Part shown: positions 17,916-27,410 of the stretch, piece by piece | How positions within the stretch are numbered: position 1 is the first letter of the stretch | Layout: every line of letters begins with the position of its first letter | DNA from: DATESN01 sp035270785 | Lineage (GTDB): Bacteria; Bacillota; Clostridia; Lachnospirales; Lachnospiraceae | Assembly (NCBI GenBank): GCA_035270785.1 | Contig: DATESN010000075.1 | Span: 1-64,000, forward strand | DNA length: 64,000 bases | Reading direction: 5' to 3' | Made by a program: the position numbers and the translations under genes | The notes under the pieces: generated by a model | What the model was told of the DNA's origin: nothing | Database searches by the model: none | What the model saw: only the letters and a program-made list of their open reading frames with translations

Positions 17916-18574
17916 TACATAAATTCCAAGAACTGTACCGCATTTTGCTTGTTTTTAGAGGTATAAAAAACGGCAAAATAAGCATCACCTTGAAAACTAT
18001 TTGTTTGGGATAGGAATGGAGAATTTGAGACCTTAATACCAACAGGTATGCTACCTAATTCTTCATCCTCTTGATAATAGAAGAAATCTTTATATTGTTC
18101 TATTTGGCTATCTGTTAATACTTGACGTATATCGATAAAGTACCCAGGACTAGAGAAATTGTTCATTGCATCTAAGTCACAAAGCATAAAATCAACATCA
18201 GAGGATTCAGATAAAGCCATAATCTTTGTAGGAGTATAGATATCAATGGATGTATTGTTTTCGCCACTACTGTAGGAAAGATTCGTTTCTAATGTTATGG
18301 GTGTTTTTGCAGTATTAATATTTGCGTATGCTGCAAAATCCGGAATTACGGATTCTGTATCTAGGGTTCCGCTACTATTAATAAAGACGCCATATAAATA
18401 GGGGTCTCTTAGATTTAAGATCACATCTTTTGTTAAAACTACTATGAAAAACGTAGCAATGATAATGGCAATTGTTTGCCATTTATAATATTCAAAAAAG
18501 TATTGAAACTTTTCCTTTAATCCTTTTCCTCGAAGCTTCTGTTGTTGCTCCTTTATTTCATCTTTAACTGCCAT
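17894..18574 (-). CDS. membrane-anchored protein of unknown function
   Basis: I do not recognise this 226-residue protein. A charged N-terminus with KDEIKEQQQKLRGKGLKEKFQYFFEY precedes one membrane helix (about 33-52), and the rest is predicted outside the cell. The distal part has features seen in solute-binding folds, such as DVDFMLCDLDAM, SIPVGIKVSNSPFL and AVFYTSKNKQNAVQFLEFMYEKG near the end, so it may be a small anchored binding-protein-like domain. This is an impression only. It stands alone, convergent with gatB. Confidence 0.6.
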   Translation of the reverse strand: MAVKDEIKEQQQKLRGKGLKEKFQYFFEYYKWQTIAIIIATFFIVVLTKDVILNLRDPYLYGVFINSSGTLDTESVIPDFAAYANINTAKTPITLETNLSYSSGENNTSIDIYTPTKIMALSESSDVDFMLCDLDAMNNFSSPGYFIDIRQVLTDSQIEQYKDFFYYQEDEELGSIPVGIKVSNSPFLSQTNSFQGDAYFAVFYTSKNKQNAVQFLEFMYEKGTSQ

Positions 18575-18728
18575 TGTTAGTCACCTCAGTTAGATAATAC
18601 CGTTTTGATAATTTAAAGTCAATAAAGACCAAAGAGAAGTTTTGTATGACTTGAATAATTTACGCTTTTGTAATATGATAAACAAATATATAATTTGGTG
18701 CATGTAAAGCATGCAGATAGGAGTTAAC

Positions 18729-19226
18729 ATGGGTGAAACTTATATTGAATTATTAGTAAAAAAGAAACAAACAACAGCAGATCTTCTATTACGCTATGCG
18801 TTACTAGGTTTGACAATTTCTTTTGGGTTAGTTGGAATAGTCTTTCAACCTATTATTTTATTTGGTGCACTTATTTTTGGGGTAATCACATATTTTGTAA
18901 ATCTTTTCACTGATTTAGAATATGAATATTGTTATTTGGATAAACAAATTACCATTGATAAAGTAATGGCCAGAACGAAAAGAAAAAAAATTATGACAAT
19001 AGAATTTGATAGGATGGAAATATTAGCACCACTAAATTCCCATCAATTAGATGTCTATAAGAATAGGCCTGGGAAAGTAATCGATTATAGTTCAGGTCAA
19101 GCTAAACAACCAGAAAGCAGATATATGATGATATACGATGGCGGTAAGAAGATTATTCTTGAACCAAATGAAGAAATGTTAAAAATGATTCGAAGTGTTG
19201 CACCAAGGAAAACTTTTTTGGATTGA
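18729..19226 (+). CDS. DUF6106-like two-helix membrane protein
   Basis: The start at 18729 follows ATAGGAG and gives 165 residues. Two membrane helices (about 24-60) are followed by a cytoplasmic domain of alternating basic strands: DLEYEYCYLDKQITIDKV, RKKIMTIEFDRMEILAP and MIYDGGKKIILEPNEEMLKMIR. I relate it to a small Lachnospiraceae membrane family of unknown function. Its 3' end carries the -35 box of the guaB promoter. Confidence 0.65.
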   Translation: MGETYIELLVKKKQTTADLLLRYALLGLTISFGLVGIVFQPIILFGALIFGVITYFVNLFTDLEYEYCYLDKQITIDKVMARTKRKKIMTIEFDRMEILAPLNSHQLDVYKNRPGKVIDYSSGQAKQPESRYMMIYDGGKKIILEPNEEMLKMIRSVAPRKTFLD

Positions 19227-19251
19227 CAGATAGAAGTAATTTTGATACACT
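19223..19251 (+). promoter_or_regulatory. guaB promoter overlapping the upstream stop codon
   Basis: A consensus TTGACA (19223-19228) overlaps the TGA stop of the upstream gene. TACACT (19246-19251) lies 17 bp downstream, about 35 nt before the guaB start. The leader is too short for a purine riboswitch. Confidence 0.7.
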
Positions 19252-19286
19252 CTTTTTTAAAATTATGACACCTAGGAGGCAAAGAA

Positions 19287-20741
19287 ATGGGCCAGATTAT
19301 TGGAGAAGGAATTACATTTGATGATGTACTGTTAGTTCCAAGTTATTCGCAGGTAACACCAAATCAAATAGATTTATCAACGTATCTTACGAAGAGCATT
19401 AGATTAAACATTCCTATGATGAGCGCGGGAATGGATACAGTTACGGAGCATAGGATGGCAATAGCAATGGCACGACAAGGTGGCATTGGTATTATTCATA
19501 AAAATATGTCGATTGAAGCGCAAGCCGAAGAAGTTGATAAAGTAAAACGTTCAGAAAACGGCGTTATTACAGATCCATTTTCATTATCCCCAGAACATAC
19601 TTTGGCAGATGCTGATTCCTTAATGGCAAAGTTTCGAATTTCAGGAGTTCCTATTACAGAAGGCAAAAAGTTAGTAGGTATCATTACAAATCGTGATTTA
19701 AAATTCGAAACAGACTTTACGAAGAAGATCAAGGAATCCATGACTAGTGAAGGGCTTATAACAGCAAAAGAAGGAATTACACTAGAAGAAGCAAAAAAAA
19801 TATTAGGTAAAGCAAGAAAAGAAAAACTTCCTATTGTAGATGATGACTATAATTTAAAAGGTCTTATTACTATAAAAGATATAGAAAAAACAATTAAATA
19901 TCCTTTGTCAGCAAAAGATAAGCAAGGAAGACTTTTATGTGGGGCAGGAGTTGGCATTACTGCAAATGTACTTGATAGAGTTGCGGCATTAACAGCAGCA
20001 AAAGTTGACGTAATTGTATTGGATTCTTCCCATGGACATTCTGAAAATGTGATTCGTTCCTTAAAAATGATAAAAGAAAAATATCCTGAAGTACAAGTCA
20101 TTGCAGGCAATGTGGCAACAGGAGAAGGAACTAAAGCATTGATTGAAGCTGGCGCCGACGCTATTAAAGTTGGTATTGGTCCTGGCTCTATTTGTACAAC
20201 AAGAATAGTGACAGGAATCGGTGTTCCACAAATTTCTGCAATTATGGCGTCTTATGAAGTCGCTAAGAAATACGGAATTCCAATTATAGCAGATGGTGGA
20301 ATTAAATATTCTGGAGATATGACAAAAGCAATTGCTGCCGGTGGTAATGTTTGTATGATGGGTAGTATCTTTGCCGGATGTGATGAAAGTCCTGGATTCT
20401 TTGAATTATTCCAAGGAAGAAAATATAAAGTATATCGCGGCATGGGATCTATTGCTGCAATGGAAAATGGTAGTAAAGATCGCTACTTCCAATCCGATGC
20501 CAAGAAATTAGTGCCAGAGGGCGTGGAAGGTCGAGTTGCTTATAAAGGAACGGTAGAAGACACCGTATTTCAATTAATGGGTGGTCTTCGTTCTGGAATG
20601 GGATTATGTGGAACGAAGGGAATTGAGGATTTAAAAGAAAATAGTAGTTTTATTAAGATTTCTGCAGCTTCCTTAAAGGAAAGTCATCCCCATGATATCC
20701 ATATCACAAAAGAAGCTCCAAACTATAGTGTAGATGAATAA
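19287..20741 (+). CDS. guaB: IMP dehydrogenase
   Basis: GuaB oxidises IMP to XMP with NAD, the committed step to GMP. The 484-residue protein has the usual length, with a TIM barrel interrupted by two CBS domains (about 92-205). The catalytic Cys303 is in GPGSICTTR, and the mobile flap region carries YFQSD. The GGIKYSGD and GNVCMMGS phosphate-binding loops are intact. It has its own promoter and a strong terminator, so it is probably monocistronic, although a purine gene follows in the next unit. AGGAGG precedes the start by 7 nt. Confidence 0.97.
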   Translation: MGQIIGEGITFDDVLLVPSYSQVTPNQIDLSTYLTKSIRLNIPMMSAGMDTVTEHRMAIAMARQGGIGIIHKNMSIEAQAEEVDKVKRSENGVITDPFSLSPEHTLADADSLMAKFRISGVPITEGKKLVGIITNRDLKFETDFTKKIKESMTSEGLITAKEGITLEEAKKILGKARKEKLPIVDDDYNLKGLITIKDIEKTIKYPLSAKDKQGRLLCGAGVGITANVLDRVAALTAAKVDVIVLDSSHGHSENVIRSLKMIKEKYPEVQVIAGNVATGEGTKALIEAGADAIKVGIGPGSICTTRIVTGIGVPQISAIMASYEVAKKYGIPIIADGGIKYSGDMTKAIAAGGNVCMMGSIFAGCDESPGFFELFQGRKYKVYRGMGSIAAMENGSKDRYFQSDAKKLVPEGVEGRVAYKGTVEDTVFQLMGGLRSGMGLCGTKGIEDLKENSSFIKISAASLKESHPHDIHITKEAPNYSVDE

Positions 20742-20750
20742 CGCAATTTT

Positions 20751-20786
20751 AAAGGCACAATAATCTTCGGATTATTGTACCTTTTT
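20751..20786 (+). terminator. intrinsic terminator after guaB
   Basis: A 15-bp stem (20751-20765 with 20770-20784) closed by a TTCG tetraloop is followed by six or more U. Confidence 0.92.
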
Positions 20787-20913
20787 TAGTATATCACATG
20801 AGTTTTTTGCGTTTATTTGAAGTTTGTTTTTATTGCAATAACTGACAAAATCATGTAATATTGAAATTGGGATTAATCAAACGACAAAATTGAGCCGGAG
20901 GATTTGTAGCGAT

Positions 20914-23589
20914 ATGACATATACTAATTACAGCATTAGCGGGAACATGTCTTTACAAGGAATTGTTGACCTACCAAACTTAAATAGAGTACAACAACGA
21001 TTTTGCCGGTTGGTGGGAATCTTCGCCTTTTGTATGGATGAAAACGGCAAAATGATTACGGAGATGTCTGGTAAAGAGGATGAGATAAAAAGAATCTATG
21101 ATAAAATTGGAATGGAATCTTTTTTACATGCTTATTATAGAATTTGCAATCATTCATTAGAAGAACAAGTGGTAGAAGATACGGCTTATTCCAATGTTAA
21201 AATTGCATCCATCTCAATCAAAATGGGAGATATATCCATAGTAAATTGGTGTGTATGCGGCGTTATAGAACCCACAGAAGGACAAGAAGTAGAGGCCAAT
21301 CTACTAGAGGGTATTACGACTACAATAACGGAAAAGGATTTTTATGATGCACTAGATGTGCTTCGATTATTTACAACGCAATTAGTGCAAGCTAAGTTTT
21401 CTTATGCAAATGCAGAGGCGGAGAATCTTCGCAGTAAGTCTACGCAACTTGAAATGAGTCAATCGATTAAACGAATAGAGGCTGTTACAGAAATTGTTCA
21501 ATTATTGGAAAGTGAAAAATCAATTGAAGAAGTTTCTTATGAGATATTAAAAACAGCAGTTTCTTATTTACAAATTAGTAGTGGACAAGTATGTCGTCTA
21601 AATAGAGACAATGCTACGATGGATATTATGTCAGAATGGTGTAATCAAGGTATTACATCCATATTTGATAAAATAAGAAATGTGGAACGCCCGTTATTTC
21701 TGCGTTATGAAAAAACATATGTGGTATCGCAGGATACAAAGATTAATAGTGAAGAAAGAAATGATTTAACAAATGCCCATATCAAAGCAATTGTGGCAAT
21801 TCCTATTTTTATTAATGGTAAACTTAGCATGTATGTATGTTTTAATGAGTGCAAACAGGATAGAATATGGAACGTGGATGAGATTAAATTCATGAACGAT
21901 GCTTCCAAGATATTCCAAAGTGTGTTATTAAAACGGATACAAAAGAATTCCCTTGTTAGTTCCTATGCTTCGCTAGAGGCAATACTTGATCATATAGGTT
22001 GTGCCATTTATGTGGAGGATGAATCAGCAAAAAATATTTTATTTGCAAATAAGATATTGAAAAATAATTTTGATAAAGAATTAAAGGAAAATACGTTAGA
22101 TAAACTTTTTAAAAATGGAAAGCCATTAAATAGTAATAGTAATAATTATGAAGTTCAACATATCGAAAAAGAGCGGTGGTATGATTTTCATTTTACTAAT
22201 ATAAACTGGGTAGATGGAAGAAAAGCATCCTTATGCGCGGCATATGATATTACGGATAAAAAGGTTTATCAACGTAAAATAGAACAACAAGCATATACAG
22301 ACTTTCTTACCGGTCTTTATAATCGTATGTGTTGTGAGAGGGATTTGGCATGGCATATTGATGAGGCAAAGAAATGTGGTTTTAAAGGAGCTTTGCTTTA
22401 TTTAGACTTGGATGATTTTAAACACATTAATGATGGTTTAGGTCATCAATATGGTGATGTTTTGTTAAAAGCGATCTCCCATAGCCTACAAAGAATTGAG
22501 GGTATTGAAAACACTTGTTACCGCATGGGAGGCGATGAGTTTGTACTTATTGTACCCCCTAAAAGTTATCCGAGATTTCAGTTTATCGTGGATGCGATCA
22601 AAGATATTTTTTCAAAGCCTTGGTTTTTAAAAGATGCAGACTATTATTGTACCATGAGCATGGGCATTGTGGATTTTCCAGATGCAGGAGATGGCGTTCA
22701 AGACCTTATAAAGAAGGCAGATATTGCCATGTACGAAGCTAAAAAGAGTGGTAAGAATCGCGTGGCACATTATACCAATAATATTAATTCTACGTCGAAT
22801 AAGCGACTTGATATGGAAAAGAATATGCGTGATGCTACTGCAGATGGATATCGCGAATTTGAAGTGTATTACCAACCTATTATTGATATTTCTTTGGAAG
22901 GAAACCCTTGTACTGGTGCAGAAGCATTAATTCGTTGGAATTCACAAGAACTTGGATTTATACCTCCTTCTGAGTTTATACCACTTGCTGAATATTTGGG
23001 GCTGATTAATCCCATTGGTAATTATGTATTAAGAGAAGCTTGTATGGAGTGTAAATATTGGAATGAAAGTGGACATCCTAATTTCAAAGTAAATGTCAAT
23101 TTGTCAGTAGTTCAACTGTTACAGTCAGATATAGCAGAAATTGTAGAGAAAACTATTACAGAAATTGGTATTAGCCCTCATAATCTTACACTGGAAGTGA
23201 CCGAAAGTCTGGCTATAAACGATATGGATAGAATGAAGGAAATATTAGGGAAAATTAAGAGCCTGGGAGTCCGTATTGCCCTAGATGATTTTGGAACAGG
23301 ATATTCTTCCTTGAATCATATTAGAGAGATTCCCGCTGATGTTATTAAGGTGGATCAAAGTTTTGTCATAGATTTAGCAGAAGATACTTATTCACAATCT
23401 TTTATTAAAATGGTTGCTGAATTAGCAACCTCCATTGGTGTTAGCATATGTGTGGAGGGAATAGAAACAGAAGAACAATTTAAAGTGTTAGAAGGCATGC
23501 AGGTTCGTATGATTCAAGGTTATTATTTTGATAGACCTATGCCTAAAGATCAATTTAGGGCAAAATATGTATTTACGGAGGATAAGTAA
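20914..23589 (+). CDS. multi-domain GGDEF-EAL protein with PocR-like, GAF and PAS-like sensor modules
   Basis: The start at 20914 is chosen because CGGAGGA (20896-20902) precedes it, giving 891 residues. Domains in order are a PocR-like ligand-binding region (about 15-125), a GAF-like domain (about 190-345), a PAS-like segment (about 350-450), GGDEF (about 455-620) and EAL (about 640-885). GGDEF is intact (539-543), but no RxxD inhibitory site precedes it. The EAL motif (670-672), DDFGTGYSS and EGIETEEQ are intact. It should make or break c-di-GMP; which activity dominates cannot be told. No membrane segment is visible. Its TAA overlaps the purH ATG by one base. Confidence 0.92.
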   Translation: MTYTNYSISGNMSLQGIVDLPNLNRVQQRFCRLVGIFAFCMDENGKMITEMSGKEDEIKRIYDKIGMESFLHAYYRICNHSLEEQVVEDTAYSNVKIASISIKMGDISIVNWCVCGVIEPTEGQEVEANLLEGITTTITEKDFYDALDVLRLFTTQLVQAKFSYANAEAENLRSKSTQLEMSQSIKRIEAVTEIVQLLESEKSIEEVSYEILKTAVSYLQISSGQVCRLNRDNATMDIMSEWCNQGITSIFDKIRNVERPLFLRYEKTYVVSQDTKINSEERNDLTNAHIKAIVAIPIFINGKLSMYVCFNECKQDRIWNVDEIKFMNDASKIFQSVLLKRIQKNSLVSSYASLEAILDHIGCAIYVEDESAKNILFANKILKNNFDKELKENTLDKLFKNGKPLNSNSNNYEVQHIEKERWYDFHFTNINWVDGRKASLCAAYDITDKKVYQRKIEQQAYTDFLTGLYNRMCCERDLAWHIDEAKKCGFKGALLYLDLDDFKHINDGLGHQYGDVLLKAISHSLQRIEGIENTCYRMGGDEFVLIVPPKSYPRFQFIVDAIKDIFSKPWFLKDADYYCTMSMGIVDFPDAGDGVQDLIKKADIAMYEAKKSGKNRVAHYTNNINSTSNKRLDMEKNMRDATADGYREFEVYYQPIIDISLEGNPCTGAEALIRWNSQELGFIPPSEFIPLAEYLGLINPIGNYVLREACMECKYWNESGHPNFKVNVNLSVVQLLQSDIAEIVEKTITEIGISPHNLTLEVTESLAINDMDRMKEILGKIKSLGVRIALDDFGTGYSSLNHIREIPADVIKVDQSFVIDLAEDTYSQSFIKMVAELATSIGVSICVEGIETEEQFKVLEGMQVRMIQGYYFDRPMPKDQFRAKYVFTEDK

Positions 23590-25139
23590 TGAAAGCATTA
23601 GTCAGTGTTTCAGACAAAACAGGCATTGTTGAATTTGCCAAAGAATTAGTAGAATTGGGGATTGAAATTATTTCTACTGGTGGGACCTATAGTAAGTTAA
23701 AGGAAGCTTTTGTTCCAGCTACGGAGATCTCGGAATTAACTGGTTTTCCTGAATGTTTAGACGGTAGAGTAAAAACGTTACACCCAATTGTACATGCAGG
23801 ACTTTTGGCGATGCGATCAAATCCAGATCATATGAAACAATTGGCTGATCTTAAAATTGAAACAATAGATATCGTCGTTGTTAATTTATACCCATTTAAA
23901 GAAACGATTATGAAAGAGGGTGTAACAAGGGGAGAGGCAGTAGAAAATATTGATATAGGTGGACCTACCATGCTACGAAGTGCTGCGAAAAATTATCAAG
24001 ATGTTGCAGTTGTAACAGACCCTAGCGATTACGATAAAATATTATCTGAATTAAAAGGGGATGGTATTTCCCTGGATACAAAGTTTTACTTGATGCAAAA
24101 AGTATTTATGCACACATCAAATTATGATACTATGATTGCAGATTATCTAAAAAGACAAAGAAATGATTATTCTTTTCCAGACACCTTAACTATGACATTT
24201 GAAAAGGTTCAAGAAATGAGATATGGAGAAAATCCACATCAATCAGCGGCCTTTTATCGCCAAGTTGGTAAACAACAAGGTTCACTTGTTGATGCGATGC
24301 AACATAATGGGAAAGAATTATCATTTAATAATATCAATGATACCAATGGAGCATTAGAATTATTAAAAGAATTCCAAGAACCAACGGTTGTTGGATGTAA
24401 ACATGGTAATCCATGTGGCGTTGGTAGTGCAAAAGAAATTTATGATGCATGGGATAAGGCATTTCGTGCGGATAAAACTTCTATTTTCGGAGGGATTGTT
24501 GTTTGTAACCGTGAAGTTACTAAGAAAATGGCAGAAGAAATGCATGAAATATTTTTAGAAGTGGTGGTAGCACCTAGCTACGAAAAAGAAGCCATGGAAC
24601 TACTTTGCTCCAAGAAAAATATACGAGTAATGGAATTAAAAGATATTGAAGTGCCTCAAGACAAACATGCCCTAGATATGAAAAAAGTAAATGGTGGCTT
24701 AATCGTTCAAACAATTGACAGCGAGATTTATAGGGAAGAAGATTTTAGAGTTGTAACAAAAGTAAAACCTACATTGGAACAACTAGAGGATATGAAGTTT
24801 GGTATGAGAGTAGTAAAATATGTTAAATCGAATGGAATAGCAGTTGTTAAGAATAAACAGACGATGGGGATTGGACCAGGACAGGTAAACCGTATTTGGC
24901 CTACCAAACAATGTTTTGAACATGCGGAAGAATTGATCGGAAAAGATGCAACAAATAATGCGGTTCTTGCTTCCGATGCCTTTTTCCCATTTGATGATAT
25001 TGTGGAAGCAGCCCACAAAGCTGGTATTACAGCAATTATTCAACCTGGTGGAGCCATGAAAGATCAACTTTCTATTGACAAAGCAGATGAATATGGTATT
25101 ACTATGGTATTTACCGGAATGAGGCATTTCAAACACTAG
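23589..25139 (+). CDS. purH: bifunctional AICAR transformylase/IMP cyclohydrolase
   Basis: PurH performs the last two steps of IMP synthesis. The 516-residue protein has an N-terminal MGS-like cyclohydrolase domain (about 1-145, with SVSDKTGIVEFAKEL and DGRVKTLHP). The C-terminal transformylase domain has RYGENPHQSAAFY and the KHGNPCG loop carrying the catalytic Lys-His. Its start codon overlaps the stop of the GGDEF-EAL gene, and no other pur genes are near. Expression is therefore probably coupled to the signalling gene. The DHH phosphoesterase gene starts 16 bp downstream. Confidence 0.97.
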   Translation: MKALVSVSDKTGIVEFAKELVELGIEIISTGGTYSKLKEAFVPATEISELTGFPECLDGRVKTLHPIVHAGLLAMRSNPDHMKQLADLKIETIDIVVVNLYPFKETIMKEGVTRGEAVENIDIGGPTMLRSAAKNYQDVAVVTDPSDYDKILSELKGDGISLDTKFYLMQKVFMHTSNYDTMIADYLKRQRNDYSFPDTLTMTFEKVQEMRYGENPHQSAAFYRQVGKQQGSLVDAMQHNGKELSFNNINDTNGALELLKEFQEPTVVGCKHGNPCGVGSAKEIYDAWDKAFRADKTSIFGGIVVCNREVTKKMAEEMHEIFLEVVVAPSYEKEAMELLCSKKNIRVMELKDIEVPQDKHALDMKKVNGGLIVQTIDSEIYREEDFRVVTKVKPTLEQLEDMKFGMRVVKYVKSNGIAVVKNKQTMGIGPGQVNRIWPTKQCFEHAEELIGKDATNNAVLASDAFFPFDDIVEAAHKAGITAIIQPGGAMKDQLSIDKADEYGITMVFTGMRHFKH

Positions 25140-25155
25140 AATATTTGAGGATCAT

Positions 25156-26655
25156 ATGAAATTAATAGACTTAGATAATTACGCAGAGATAACTATTCAA
25201 TGCCATGATAATCCCGATGGAGATTCCATCGGAGCAGGATATGCTTTATACCATTATTTTTCTAGTCATGGAAAACAGGTTCGATTAATTTATAGTGGAA
25301 AATTCAAGATAAAAAAAGCGAATTTAGTTTTGATGGTGGAAAAACTTAATATTCCAATTGAATATGTGGAACAAACCTCTGAGATTATTCAGGGGTTGTT
25401 AATTACGGTGGACTGTCAATATGGAGCGGGAAATGTAACATTTCTACCAGCTGAAGAAGTAGCCATTATTGACCATCATCAAATAGAGATTACTGGTGTT
25501 CTAATGTGTGAAATCAATTCAAACTTAGGAAGTTGCTCAACTTTAGTATGGCGTATGCTAATGGAAGCCAAATATGAGTATATTAATGATATCGTTTTGG
25601 GAACAGCTCTTTATTATGGACTTTTTTCTGACACGAATCAATTTTCCGAAATATACAATCCATTGGATAGAGATATGCGTGATTCGGTAAATTATAACAA
25701 GGGCCTTATCTCTCTTTTTCGTAATTCGAATCTTTCATTGAAGGAACTAGAGATTGCTGGAATAGCTATGATTCGATACATCTATAATGACGATCATAAT
25801 TATGCAATTATTAAGGCACAACCCTGTGATCCTAATATATTAGGATTAATTAGTGATCTTCTTTTGCAGGTTGAAGAGGTTTATACTTGTGTTGTATATA
25901 ATCAATTGGAGGATGGATTCAAGTTGTCCGTTCGTAGCTGTGTAAATGAAGTAAAAGCGAGTGAACTTGCAGTCTATTTAACAGATAAAATAGGTTCAGG
26001 TGGAGGACATTTTGAAAAAGCAGGTGGATTTATTAACCTTTTGAAATACGAAAAATTTTATCCTACACTTCATAGTGAAGCTTATTTTAGTGATAAGATG
26101 AATGAGTATTTTGATAGTATTGAGATTATCTATGCAAAAGATTACGATATTGATGTAACGGGAATGAAATGCTATATAAAAAAGAAAACACCTTTTGGTT
26201 ACGTACGTGCGGAAGATGTGCTCCCTATCGGCACACCGATTACGGTACGTACTTTAGAAGGGGATATTGATATGGTGATTGATCCAAAGTTTTATATTAT
26301 GATAGGGATAAAGGGAGAAGTGTATCCTATTAAAAAGGAGAACTTTGAACATAGTTATTCTTCTATGGAAGGCGATTTTAAAATTGATGCGGAATACACA
26401 CCAACAATAAAGAATAGACTTGACGGATCTTCCAAAGAATTAATTGATTATGCTCATTTTTGTATTTCAACGGGTGAAGTAATTATTCATGCAAAAGTAT
26501 TAGATAAAACGATTAAGGTTTTTCCTAATTGGGATGAAGAAAAGTACATGCTTGGCAAACCAGGAGACTATATCGCAGTTAGATGTGACGACATACATGA
26601 CATTTATGTTGTGGAGAAGGATGTCTTTTCTAAAACATATGCTAAAATGTACTAA
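25156..26655 (+). CDS. DHH-DHHA1 phosphoesterase (NrnA-like) with a C-terminal extension
   Basis: The first 320 residues match NrnA-type phosphoesterases, which hydrolyse short oligonucleotides and linear dinucleotides such as pGpG or pApA. Motifs are HDNPDGD (17-23), the Asp in TVDCQYG (86), DHH (106-108), SDTNQF (Asp159) and GGGH (282-285) of DHHA1. A further 175 residues have no match I can name; they contain basic and Gly/Pro-rich strands such as KKKTPFGYVRAEDVLPIG and KPGDYIAVR. The protein is soluble. Its position behind an EAL gene and purH suggests it may clear pGpG to GMP. That role is inferred from context. Confidence 0.85.
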   Translation: MKLIDLDNYAEITIQCHDNPDGDSIGAGYALYHYFSSHGKQVRLIYSGKFKIKKANLVLMVEKLNIPIEYVEQTSEIIQGLLITVDCQYGAGNVTFLPAEEVAIIDHHQIEITGVLMCEINSNLGSCSTLVWRMLMEAKYEYINDIVLGTALYYGLFSDTNQFSEIYNPLDRDMRDSVNYNKGLISLFRNSNLSLKELEIAGIAMIRYIYNDDHNYAIIKAQPCDPNILGLISDLLLQVEEVYTCVVYNQLEDGFKLSVRSCVNEVKASELAVYLTDKIGSGGGHFEKAGGFINLLKYEKFYPTLHSEAYFSDKMNEYFDSIEIIYAKDYDIDVTGMKCYIKKKTPFGYVRAEDVLPIGTPITVRTLEGDIDMVIDPKFYIMIGIKGEVYPIKKENFEHSYSSMEGDFKIDAEYTPTIKNRLDGSSKELIDYAHFCISTGEVIIHAKVLDKTIKVFPNWDEEKYMLGKPGDYIAVRCDDIHDIYVVEKDVFSKTYAKMY

Positions 26656-26864
26656 TATTGATGTCTTCCTTGCTAATATTTAGTGGAAATCAAGCAATTA
26701 AAGGTCATTTGATCATATAAAATGACAAAAAGGTATATAAATTTTTATCCATATATATTATAATGATAGAAAGGTATTTAGCGATGGTAATACAAACTCA
26801 ATCATGGTATATTTGAAATGTGTACAAAGGTTGGGGAACATAATATTGAAAGGTAGTGACAACC

Positions 26865-27242
26865 ATGGAGAAGAAAACTATGACAGAGTGCGAACTATTA
26901 GTTATGAAATGTATCTGGGAATCAGTAGAGGAATTATCTTTACCAGATATTGTAATGCAAGTGAATGAGAGATATGGTAAGACGTGGAAACCACAAACTG
27001 TTTCAACATTTTTAGCGCGTCTTGTAAAAAAAGGATTTTTAGAAATGTATCGCAAGGGCAGATTATTTTTGTATCATGCTAAGGTTATGGAAAAAGATTA
27101 TCGAGGCGATATCATCAAAAAATGTGTTGATTTTTGGAGCGGTAGTGATGCGGGACTATTTTTACGTCATTTGCATGAAGAACGCAAACTGAAACCGGAA
27201 GAAGTAGCAAAAATACGTAAGTTATTGGATGAATTAGAATAA
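26865..27242 (+). CDS. BlaI/MecI-family transcriptional repressor
   Basis: The start at 26865 (125 residues) is preferred over GTG 26856 because of the spacing from GAAAGG. The protein is a winged helix with ECELLVMKCIWES, PDIVMQVNERYGKTWKPQTVSTFLARLVKKGFL and the wing RKGRLFLYHA, followed by a dimerisation helix. BlaI repressors normally control beta-lactamase or copper genes and are removed by a BlaR1 protease. No BlaR1 or beta-lactamase gene is nearby, so its target is unknown. The upstream gap is AT-rich and shows no clear TACA-TGTA operator. Confidence 0.85.
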   Translation: MEKKTMTECELLVMKCIWESVEELSLPDIVMQVNERYGKTWKPQTVSTFLARLVKKGFLEMYRKGRLFLYHAKVMEKDYRGDIIKKCVDFWSGSDAGLFLRHLHEERKLKPEEVAKIRKLLDELE

Positions 27243-27244
27243 AA

Positions 27245-27275
27245 AGATTTATTAAATAGGAAGATTTATTAAATA
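27245..27275. repeat. 17-bp-period tandem duplication
   Basis: AGATTTATTAAATA occurs at 27245-27258 and again at 27262-27275 just after the BlaI-type gene, before its terminator. It is probably a slippage product. Confidence 0.7.
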
Positions 27276-27277
27276 AG

Positions 27278-27314
27278 AAGGCATCTTAAGTTATTGATAG
27301 GATGCCTTTTTTAA
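27278..27314 (+). terminator. terminator after the BlaI-type gene
   Basis: The stem AAGGCATC (27278-27285) pairs with GATGCCTT (27301-27308) and is followed by a U run. Confidence 0.7.
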
Positions 27315-27410
27315 GTGTTTAAACTCTGTTTTTCCTTTTCACACTTTATTATTTGAAAAAATTGTGCTATCATTGAAATAATACATTAAAAGGTAAGGAA
27401 TTATAAAATT

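Noticed and set aside
26656..26864. A BlaI operator before the BlaI-type gene
   Set aside because: Only a TGTACA fragment is visible; the usual TACA-N-ATGTA dyad is absent.
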